From the NCBI GenBank assembly GCA_050730655.1, contig JBOHNL010000005.1:186001-250000 (forward strand): a stretch of DNA of 64,000 nt. Direction: 5' to 3'. The translations under genes were made by a program, and so were the position numbers. A model generated the notes under the pieces. The model was not told the origin of the DNA. It ran no database searches and was given only the letters and a program-made list of their open reading frames with translations. This document shows positions 17,928-25,600 of this stretch, in pieces. The DNA comes from JAFEBO01 sp050730655. Lineage in GTDB: Bacteria > Planctomycetota > Phycisphaerae > Phycisphaerales > UBA1924. Each line of letters starts with the position of its first letter. Positions within the stretch are counted from its first letter, which is position 1.

Positions 17928-19274
17928 TCACCGCCGCGGATTGCGAGGCGTCCCCGACCGCACCGAGCGCGGCGGGTTCGGCGGATACGGAGACCGCACT
18001 TTCGAAGTCCCGCTCGAATCCGTCGCGCTTTCGTGACCGTTCGACGCAACCTGTGGGAGCGAGGCAGCCCCGGGCGCTTCTTTGGCCACATCTTCTGTGT
18101 CGTCGTGTGTCTCTTCAGGTTGCGCCGAATCTTCCGTCGCTTGCGCGTCGTTCGCGGCGACTGCTTCACCCGGTTTTCCCGGAGCGAGCTTCGCAAAGAT
18201 CAATCGCCCCGCGGCGGTCTGCAAGTTGCTCGTCACCTGAAGCTCGACGCGGTTCCCGATCAGGTGTGCCGCGGCATCCGCCACAACCATGGTCCCGTCG
18301 TCAAGGTACCCAACACCTTGCCCCGCCTGCTCGCCACCGCGCGCGAGCACGACCGAAAGAGCCTCGCCCGGCACGAGCGCGGGCTTCAGGGAATTTGCAA
18401 GCTCGTGAATGTTGATGACACCGACATTCTGGATCTCCGCGACTCGGGCCAAACCCAGATCGGTCGTGACGATCAGCCCCGGCGAAAGGCGTGCGAATTC
18501 GATCAGCATCTGATCGACCGCCTTGCCCGGCACGGGCAGTTCATCGATGCTGACCGAAATTGTGCCGAGACGTTGGAGCCTTGTCACCATGTCCAGCCCG
18601 CGCCGTCCCTTGGTGCGTGTCAGCCGATCGCTCGAATCCGCCAGTCGCTGCAATTCCAGAATCACAAATCGCGGGATCACCACGGGCGACTGGATGAGCC
18701 CGGTCCCCGCCATGTCGACGAATCGCGCATCGATGAGCGCCGAGGAATCCAGGATCAGCGGCTTGGCGCCGCGAATCTGCTTGGCAAACTCGACGTACGG
18801 AATGACCAGTCGAAAATCGTCCTGGGTCTGCAGGATGGTCGTGACCGCAAGATACGCGAGCGCAATGCCCATCAGCACCTTCGAAGCGCTGGTCACGCGC
18901 GGGTCGAGTTCGTACAGAGTCGCGAGCAGATCGACGACCGATCCGATCGCCGCGGTTGCGAGCATTGCCGCGGCAATACCGAAGAAGACCGCGATCACGG
19001 CGCCGATTTTTTTCTTGCGGGTGAGCAGATCGACGCTGCCGACGAGCAGGACGATCACAAACGCCACGACGAGAATGAACAATGCGACCCGTGGCCATTC
19101 CTTCGGAACGGCCTTGTCGGGTTGGAAATAGAGCACCGAAAGCGTCGTAACGACGACGAACAGCGCCAGGAACGCCAGGCGAGAAATCCGAAGAAGCGAT
19201 GCGCGGTAGGACTCGGTCTGTTCGACCGCCGACGGCAATTCGATGGGGGCTGGGTTTTCGCGCAGATCGGCCAT
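17928..19274 (-). CDS. Membrane-anchored PIN-TRAM domain protein (YacL-like)
   Basis: A 448-residue protein with four N-terminal transmembrane segments (about residues 32-50, 62-82, 88-118, 130-150), a PIN nuclease-like domain and a TRAM domain, the architecture of B. subtilis YacL. The PIN acidic residues are D176 (LILDSSALIDARF), E207 (VILELQRLADSSD) and D272 (IVTTDLGLA). The TRAM part reads LVPGEALSVVLARGGEQAGQGVGYLDDGTMVV. An acidic, disordered tail of about 85 residues ends in a Pro/Arg-rich stretch. ATG 19274 (MADLRENP) is preferred; ATG 19340 would add 22 residues. Probably an RNA-acting protein at the membrane; the precise role is not established. Confidence 0.85.
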   Translation of the reverse strand: MADLRENPAPIELPSAVEQTESYRASLLRISRLAFLALFVVVTTLSVLYFQPDKAVPKEWPRVALFILVVAFVIVLLVGSVDLLTRKKKIGAVIAVFFGIAAAMLATAAIGSVVDLLATLYELDPRVTSASKVLMGIALAYLAVTTILQTQDDFRLVIPYVEFAKQIRGAKPLILDSSALIDARFVDMAGTGLIQSPVVIPRFVILELQRLADSSDRLTRTKGRRGLDMVTRLQRLGTISVSIDELPVPGKAVDQMLIEFARLSPGLIVTTDLGLARVAEIQNVGVINIHELANSLKPALVPGEALSVVLARGGEQAGQGVGYLDDGTMVVADAAAHLIGNRVELQVTSNLQTAAGRLIFAKLAPGKPGEAVAANDAQATEDSAQPEETHDDTEDVAKEAPGAASLPQVASNGHESATDSSGTSKVRSPYPPNPPRSVRSGTPRNPRR

Positions 19275-19391
19275 GGAGATACTCAATTCTACGGGCGGCG
19301 TGGCCCTCCTGATTCCAGACTCCAGCCGTTCCTCGACCAAACTCGGGACAAACCTGAGCGGGAAACCCCCGCGAACGCGCTAGAATCGGTC

Positions 19392-19521
19392 CGCTCCCTC
19401 CGATCGACGGCCGGGCTCGGTGCACGGATGGCCCGTGAACCTGGTCAGGGCTTGACCGCAGCAGCCATAAGCGGCCGTCGTCCGGTGCCGCCGGTGTCCT
19501 GGCCGTCGATCAGGGGGAGCG
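19392..19521 (+). ncRNA. ffs: Signal recognition particle RNA (small bacterial type)
   Basis: The RNA scaffold of SRP, which binds Ffh to target membrane proteins. The conserved apical motif is visible as GAACCTGGTCAGG (19437-19449) followed after a short loop by GCAGCAGCCATAAGC (19458-19472), the SRP symmetric and asymmetric loops. The ends pair: CGCTCCCTCCGATCGACGG (from 19392) with CCGTCGATCAGGGGGAGCG (to 19521), with few mismatches or G-U pairs. The usual GGAA tetraloop appears replaced by a UUGA-type loop. Placement directly upstream of dnaX is a recurring bacterial arrangement. Confidence 0.92.
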
Positions 19522-19556
19522 ATTCGGGCCTGTCGCGATCTTCTAGAATCGCCCCT

Positions 19557-20705
19557 ATGGCCTACACCGTTCTTGCCCGTCGCTACCGCTCCACCGACTT
19601 TGATGAAGTTGTCGGTCAGGAAGCCATTGCCAACACGCTTCAGAATGCGATCAAGCTGAATCGCGTGGCGCATGCGTATCTCTTCTGCGGGACGCGGGGT
19701 GTCGGCAAGACGTCGATGGCGCGCATTTTCGCGAAGGCGCTGAACGGTGGCAAGGACGAGATTGATGCTGCGATCATGGCGGGCAAGGACACCGATGTCA
19801 TCGAGATCGACGCGGCGAGCAACAGCGGCGTGGACAATGCGCGCGAGTTGATTGCCAATGCGGCGTACCGGCCTCTTCGCGGCAAGAAAAAGATCTACAT
19901 CATCGACGAAGTGCACATGCTCTCGAACGCGGCGTTCAATGCGCTGCTGAAGACGATGGAGGAGCCGCCCGAGCATGTGATGTTCATTCTCGCGACGACC
20001 GATCCGCAGAAGGTTCCGGCGACGATTCAGAGCCGGTGCCAGCGGTTTGATTTCCGCAATATCCCGGCGTCGAACATTGCCGAGCATTTGACCGCAGTGC
20101 TCAAGAAAGAGGGCGTGGGAGCTGAGCCTGAACTGGTTTTCCAGATCGCGCGGCTGGGTAACGGCTCGATGCGCGATGCGCTCAGTTTGCTCGATCGCCT
20201 CATTGCCAGCGGCGAGAAGAAGCTCACGGTCAAGACGCTCGAGGAACTGCTCGGCCTTCCGGCGCGAGAACTGGTCGGATCGCTTCTTGACGCATTTGCG
20301 TCAGGCACGCCCGGCCCCGCGCTTGAGGCCGGCGACACGCTGCTGAAGCGGGGTATTTCAATCGATCAGATTCTTGAGAGCCTGCTCGAACGGTTCCGGG
20401 ATTTGCTGGTCCTGGCCACGTGCGGCGGCAAGACCGAGCTCGTGGAGCTTTCGGATGAAGCCCGCAAGGTTGAAGTGGCGCGGAGCGCGAAGTTTGACCC
20501 GGCGGCGACGGTGCACATGATCGCGATGGTTGAGAACATTCAGCGCAGCGCGAAGAACAGTGCGTGTCCGCGGGCGCTGTTTGATGCGTGTCTTGTGCGT
20601 CTTGCGTTGACCGATCGGCTTGCTGATGCGACGAGCGTGCTCCGCGAGACAAAGGGCGAGGCGAGAGCTGCTTCTCCCGTGAGTGCCGCACCAAAAAAAC
20701 GCTGA
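19557..20705 (+). CDS. dnaX: DNA polymerase III clamp loader subunit DnaX, gamma form
   Basis: ATPase of the sliding-clamp loader. ATG 19557 gives MAYTVLARRYRSTDFDEVVG, the canonical start. Walker A is GTRGVGKTS (45-53), Walker B IIDEVH (115-120), sensor 1 LATTDPQKVP, and the SRC arginine-finger motif lies at 159-161. The zinc module normally following KALN (four cysteines) is missing: residues 61-80 read ALNGGKDEIDAAIMAGKDTD. Domain III continues to the stop at 20703. This 382-residue product matches a gamma-type short form. The frame stops two codons after a seven-A tract, and a -1 slip leads into the next entry, giving a 585-residue tau. Followed by ybaB, as in many dnaX operons. Confidence 0.95.
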   Translation: MAYTVLARRYRSTDFDEVVGQEAIANTLQNAIKLNRVAHAYLFCGTRGVGKTSMARIFAKALNGGKDEIDAAIMAGKDTDVIEIDAASNSGVDNARELIANAAYRPLRGKKKIYIIDEVHMLSNAAFNALLKTMEEPPEHVMFILATTDPQKVPATIQSRCQRFDFRNIPASNIAEHLTAVLKKEGVGAEPELVFQIARLGNGSMRDALSLLDRLIASGEKKLTVKTLEELLGLPARELVGSLLDAFASGTPGPALEAGDTLLKRGISIDQILESLLERFRDLLVLATCGGKTELVELSDEARKVEVARSAKFDPAATVHMIAMVENIQRSAKNSACPRALFDACLVRLALTDRLADATSVLRETKGEARAASPVSAAPKKR

Positions 20706-20740
20706 CGCCGGTGGAAGCCGAAAGGCCCGATCCACCGGCG
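20693..20740 (+). promoter_or_regulatory. Programmed -1 ribosomal frameshift signal in dnaX
   Basis: The slippery heptamer A-AAA-AAA occupies 20693-20699 in the correct phase. A 6-nt spacer (20700-20705, containing the zero-frame TGA) leads to a perfect 10-bp stem, CGCCGGTGGA (20706-20715) with TCCACCGGCG (20731-20740). The loop itself holds GCC-GAAA-GGC, a GNRA-capped mini-stem. After a -1 slip, reading continues ACG CTG ACG CCG GTG and stays open to 21313. Transcriptional slippage on the A tract, as reported for Thermus dnaX, could give the same result. Confidence 0.88.
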
Positions 20741-21313
20741 CGCCGAGCCGGAGTTGAAGAGCCCCCTCAGCGTGCCAGTGCTCCATTTGCGCGCGAAGAA
20801 TCGCCCCGCGCGCCGGCGCTCGAAGAACCCGAGCGCGTTGTTGTACGCCATGCGCCGAGCAATGCGTGCGATTGGGCGAGCGTGCAGGCCGCGGCAGTCG
20901 AGTCGCGTCGGCAGGTCAAAATGGTCGTTGAAGAAGCGACCATGGTCGAGTTCAAGGACGGGTGCGTCAACCTCAAGGTCGCGCCCGATCTGATGACCGC
21001 AGCATCAGCGATGCAGGAAGACATTCGGCAACTGATCGCCCGGACGTGGGGGCGGCCGGTGCGGATCGAATTCGCTCAGCCGCTGGGGGGCGGAGCTGCA
21101 GCCGGAGTTGCAACTGCCACAGGCCAACTCGCCGGCGTCAGTGTGGAAGCCGGTAATGGGGCGCCGCGAAACGGCGCGGAAACGCCGTTGCCAGAGACCG
21201 TTTTTCAGGGGCCAAACCTGACGGTCGCGAATGCGACCGACAATCCACTTATTGCCAAGGCCGTCGAGTTGTTCGGTGCGAAAGTACTTGGCGTCTACCC
21301 TCGTCAGAAATAG
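20711..21313 (+). CDS. dnaX: DnaX tau-specific C-terminal region (-1 frame extension)
   Basis: An open frame of 200 residues that by position and phase is the tau extension of DnaX. It can be entered by a -1 shift at 20699, which adds four codons before 20711, or conceivably by its own GTG start at 20711. A Pro/Ala/Arg-rich linker (residues 1-45) leads to a compact domain with CDWASVQAAAVESRRQVKMV, VEFKDGCVNLKVAPDLM and RPVRIEF, like the DnaX C-terminal domain that meets the polymerase subunit. It ends with NPLIAKAVELFGAKVLGVYPR, typical of bacterial tau C-termini. A gene finder would probably call it a separate hypothetical protein; the frameshift signal argues otherwise. Confidence 0.85.
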   Translation: MEAERPDPPARRAGVEEPPQRASAPFAREESPRAPALEEPERVVVRHAPSNACDWASVQAAAVESRRQVKMVVEEATMVEFKDGCVNLKVAPDLMTAASAMQEDIRQLIARTWGRPVRIEFAQPLGGGAAAGVATATGQLAGVSVEAGNGAPRNGAETPLPETVFQGPNLTVANATDNPLIAKAVELFGAKVLGVYPRQK

Positions 21314-21376
21314 AACTTCGACGCTGCCTCGCACGCCACAGGGGCAGCTTCGAGTGTTTTCAAGGAGTCGAATCAG

Positions 21377-21745
21377 ATGTTGGACCAATTGAAAGCGATG
21401 GGCGCCGTCGCCAGCCTTCTGAAGAATCGGGAAAAGCTCCAGGCCTCTATTCAGCAGGTCAAAGAGGAGATGGGGAAGACCGAAGTCGTGGGCAAGTCCT
21501 CGAACGGGGCGGTGGTCGCGCGCGTCAACGGGCAGTTGAAGGTGTTGTCGGTCGAGATCAGTGCGCCGCTGGTGAACGGGATGGCCGCGGAGCCGAAGAC
21601 GCGCGAAGCGGCGTCGAAGCTGATTGCGGATGCGGTGAATGATGCGATCGGGCAGGCGCAGGAAAAGTTGCAGGCGGCGGTGCAGAAGCGCACGGCGGAA
21701 CTGGGGATTCCGGATCTGCCGGGATTGGGCAATTTGCTGGGATGA
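21377..21745 (+). CDS. YbaB/EbfC family nucleoid-associated protein
   Basis: A 122-residue DNA-binding protein that usually forms dimers and sits between dnaX and recR. The sequence has the family pattern: an N-terminal helix (MLDQLKAMGAVASLLKNREKLQASIQQVKEEM is positions 1-32), a central beta region (GAVVARVNGQLKVLSVEIS) and a C-terminal helix (LIADAVNDAIGQAQEKLQAAVQ). A strong AAGGAG lies 10 bp upstream of ATG 21377. It follows the tau frame by 63 bp and is probably cotranscribed with dnaX. recR is not next to it here; a repeat and a lipoprotein gene follow. Confidence 0.93.
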   Translation: MLDQLKAMGAVASLLKNREKLQASIQQVKEEMGKTEVVGKSSNGAVVARVNGQLKVLSVEISAPLVNGMAAEPKTREAASKLIADAVNDAIGQAQEKLQAAVQKRTAELGIPDLPGLGNLLG

Positions 21746-21814
21746 TCGACGGCTCGGTGCGATCCGCAAAGCAACGGGACAAAGTCAGTTCCAGAAGCCG
21801 ATGCAAATGGAGTT

Positions 21815-21884
21815 CCGAAACCCCCCTCCGTCATCGCTTCGCATGCGCTGCGCGATGACACCTCCCCCTTTGGGAAAGGGGGAG
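21815..21884. repeat. Dispersed intergenic repeat, copy B (inverted to copy A)
   Basis: CCGAAACCCCCCTCCGTCAT, then a CATGCGCTGCGCGATG core and CCCCCTTTGGGAAAGGGGG (about 21863-21881). It is close to the reverse complement of 13183-13250. It lies in the 220-bp spacer after ybaB, where the hairpin may terminate the dnaX-ybaB transcript. Confidence 0.75.
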
Positions 21885-21965
21885 GACGAACTGAAACGCC
21901 CCGTACGTATGCAGCGTTGGATTCCCATCTGGACGAGGCATGCGTAAACGGGGTATTCTCCGTTC

Positions 21966-22607
21966 ATGAAACGCATACTCGCGCCTGTTGCTGGGTCTTT
22001 CGCGCTCGCACTTGGAGCCTGCAATTACGAACGTCTGCCGGAGAAGTTTGAACTTGTGCAGGGTCCGGCGGAGCCGGGGCTGACGGTCATGTATACCGAA
22101 TCGATGCGCGATCCGGCGAACGCGAAGTTTCCGCCGGTGACGGTTCGATTGATGGGTGTGCAGTCGTCGTCGGTTCCGGGCGGGAAGTTTGATTTCGGGT
22201 CGGCGATCGACAACGCGCAACGGGCGAACGGGCCGAAGGTGCAGGACATTGCACTGAACCAGCGGGCGCGGCTGGTCAAGATCGCGCCGACGGATCCGAT
22301 GTTTGACGGCCCGTATGTGTTTGCTGCCGCGGCACTGGCGTGGGCGGGCCCGGAAGAGCCCCGCGACAACTACATCGAGATCGTCGAGGTCTTTGACGAA
22401 AAAGGGCACGAGATTCCGCCGTATATCGCGCTCCCCCCGGTGCCGAACAACGTTGAGCGCCGCGACCGGCGTGCGGCATTGATCACAAGCGCCTCGGTCC
22501 GCACAAACGGGGTGATTCTCGAGATCGATCGCGCGGGTGTGAAGGTGGTTCCGGCGGGCCTCAAGGTCCGAGAGGCACGAGCCGTTCCGCCCGCGGAATC
22601 GAAATAA
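21966..22607 (+). CDS. Predicted lipoprotein of unknown function
   Basis: A 213-residue protein with a lipoprotein signal (MKRILAPVAGSFALALGAC, lipid-carrying C19), so membrane-anchored outside the cytoplasm. The mature part is beta-rich (GLTVMYTESMRDP, FPPVTVRLMGVQSSS, NYIEIVEVFDEKG, GVILEIDRAGVKVVPAGLKV). No family was recognised. It ends 41 bp before the pseudokinase gene on the same strand and upstream of a TssL-TssM pair. That is where a TssJ-like outer-membrane lipoprotein could be expected, but sequence similarity to TssJ was not established. Confidence 0.65.
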   Translation: MKRILAPVAGSFALALGACNYERLPEKFELVQGPAEPGLTVMYTESMRDPANAKFPPVTVRLMGVQSSSVPGGKFDFGSAIDNAQRANGPKVQDIALNQRARLVKIAPTDPMFDGPYVFAAAALAWAGPEEPRDNYIEIVEVFDEKGHEIPPYIALPPVPNNVERRDRRAALITSASVRTNGVILEIDRAGVKVVPAGLKVREARAVPPAESK

Positions 22608-22648
22608 GTCGATTTGCAACTGGCGGCCAAATCGCTGACAATTGAGGG

Positions 22649-25600
22649 ATGCCGACGTTTGGGTCATACGAAGCACGCCGCGAGGTGGCGGGCGCAGGTT
22701 TCTGCGCTCGCTGGGAGGCGTCGCTTTCGCCCGAGTCGTCGGTTCCGGGTGGTGGGGGTGGTGGGGGTGGTGGTGGGGGCAAACCGTTCGGCGACCGATT
22801 TGTCGCGACGGCGGTGGGGCCGAGCGTGGTGGTTCCGTGGCTGCCTCGGGCGGGACTGGACGAAGAAGCACGAAGGCTTGTCGGTGCGGCGCGGGATCAG
22901 GCGCAGCTCGTAGGCGCGGGCGCGAAGCGCTGGTCAATCGTTGCCGACTTTGGATTGATGGATGACGGGCGCGGCGCGTTTGTCGTGCGCCCGACGCTGG
23001 CGTGGACGGTCGAGCGGCTGGTGCTCGCGCAGTACGTGTTCACGTCGGTCGAACTCCGGGGAATCGTGCTGGGCGTTGTGGATGGGCTGCTCGAACTCGA
23101 ACGCAACGCGGCGCGGCAGTGGGGCAATCTCAACAGTTCTACCGTGATGTTGTCGGCGGGTCCGGGCGATGCCAAGCTCGGCGACGGCACGGGCGTCGTG
23201 CTCACCGAACTCGAATCGCGTGAGCGCCTTGGCACCGATGCGCAGATCGCGGATCTTCGTTCGCTTGGGCGACTGATCTATGAGATGGTGCTGAGCAAGC
23301 GCCCGCCTTTGAAGGCCGTGTCGGGTTGGACCGCGACGTGGTCGGATGGTTGGGAAGTTGTCGGCGACGGTCGCTGGTGGTTTGAGCTTGCGAACCGGTT
23401 GATGTCGGCGGGGACCGCGCTCGGTGAAGGGGGCAATCCTCCGACGCTTGCGCAGGTTCGGCTGCAGATTCTTGAGCATCGTCCGCACAAGCCGCTGCCG
23501 AAGAGGCAGCTCTATCTCGCGGGCGGGATCGCGGCGCTTGTGCTTCTGAGCGGCGGGGCGTATTTCGCGCTGCCTACGCCGAGCCGCGACCCGATCGTAT
23601 TAACGGCGGATCAGCTTGATGAGAAGGCGAGACTCAGCCGCTGGCAGGGATTGGTCGAGCGGTGGCGATTGTGGTTTGGTGATTTGTACGCGGCACGCGG
23701 GCAGGTTTCGCAGGTTGCATCGGCACAGTCGGCGGGGAGCACGATTCGCGCGATCGCGGAGGCGCTGAATGACCCAGCGCTGCGGGACCCGCGCGCGATT
23801 TCGGGCGTGGGCGCAAACGCGAGTCTGCTCGATTTGCTTGATCGCCCCGGCGACGCGATTCAGGGCGAGAAGATTGTGGCGGCGGCGGCGAGTCTTGAGA
23901 AGATCGAAGAAATCCGGCGCCTGCTGATCGAATGGCCCGAGCTCGGGCGGCTCAAGGCGCTCGCGGATCAGTGGGACAAGCGCGGGTGGACGAGCGCGAG
24001 CACGCCGCTGCGAACTGCCGCGGAAGGTGTGGCTGCGTCGATTCCCGCCGTGACGAAGCGCGAGGGAGACGCGTCAACCCAGGATTCATCGTCGGCGATC
24101 CGTCCCGGCGCCGTCGTGCCGGCGGTGATTGCCGGGCAGGAAGCGATCGCGGCGTCGTCGGCGGTCGAGTCGGACTGGGACGCGCTGATGAAGGCGGGGG
24201 AGTTGCAAGGCGATTCTGAGAAGTCCGCGCGCGACCCGGTGTTGTCGCGGCTGCCGGCGATTGCGACAAAGGAAGCCGACGCAGCGGTGAAGTCCGCCGA
24301 GCCGGGCAAGGCCGCGCTCGCAGCGTTGCAGTCTCGGCTGGGCGAATTGAATGCGTCGGCCGGTGAGGCGCTCGCGTTCTCGCAGGGGCGCGTGGATGGC
24401 TGGGATCGCAAGGGGTTTCTTGACTCGGAAAAGCTGAAGCAGATCGCCAGCGGCGCGGACAGCGCGGAGCTTTTGACGCAGTGGAAGGCGCACGCTTCGA
24501 CGCCGGAATTTGCGAAGGTCGATGCGCCCGATCCGCGCGAGCCCGCGATCGCGAAATTCAAAGGGGCGGACGAGCAGCTCAAGTCAGACGGGCAGCGTCT
24601 TGCGGACATGGCAATGGACGGGCGTGAACTGACGATGCAGCCGGCTGAATTTGATGCGCGCTTCGGCGAGCTCGCGGCGGGCGCGAAAACTCTTGCCGAT
24701 ACCGCGTGGAGCAATCGAAATCGCAAGTCGGTCGAAACGCTTTCGGAACAGCTTGTTCAGAACGTCGATGCGCTGCAACGGGATACGAAAGACGCGCTGA
24801 CCACCGGGATCTTGCCGTTGGCGGCGGCGCTCTCGACGCAGGATCGAAATCTCTTTGCCAGCGGCGCGCTCCGTTCGGATTGGACACGCACGCTCGATGC
24901 CGCGGGTGTGACGATGAGTAAGCGAGAGGCGTTCAACACGGTGCGGAAGCGGCGGGATCAACTGCTCGCGCTCGAGCGCGCTGTGCCGGATCATCCGACG
25001 ATCGCGTTCCCCGAGTCGCTTGCGTTCAATACCGAGGCGTGGAAGCGTGCGGCGAGCGGCGCGCGGGAGAAGATTCTGGCGGAGGCGCTGCGATCTGATC
25101 CGCCGGATGTTGCCGGCGCGGCCGAGCGTTCGAAGGTTTGGATGGCGCAGGCGAGCGAGTATCTTGGACTGGCGGCGAAGATCGATAGCGCGCTCAAGCG
25201 TGGTGAGGAGTTGAGCGGCGCGTTTGCGGGCGGTTCGCTGCCGGAATTGGTGAAGCGATTCGACGGGATCCCGAGCGCGCCCGAACTTGCGGGCGTGGTC
25301 CCATCTGTGAGTGGATCGCTTACGGAAATGAAGGACTTTGCGACGACGTCGGATGCGACGCGTCTGGTGGGCGCGATCCGCGGGGCCTCTGCTGAAAGCG
25401 CGCCGGTCGCGCTGAGCGCGTGGGGCCGGCTCGCGGACATCGGATGGCCGAAGACGACCGCGGATTTTGGCGTCGCGAAGGAATTTGCCGCGACGAAGAT
25501 CCCTGAGTTGGTTGATCGCGGGATCGATTCGTCATCGCGGGAAGCGGTGCGAGAGCGTGCCGCGGGCCGCTCGCGCCGGATCTGGCTGGCGTTTGCGAAT

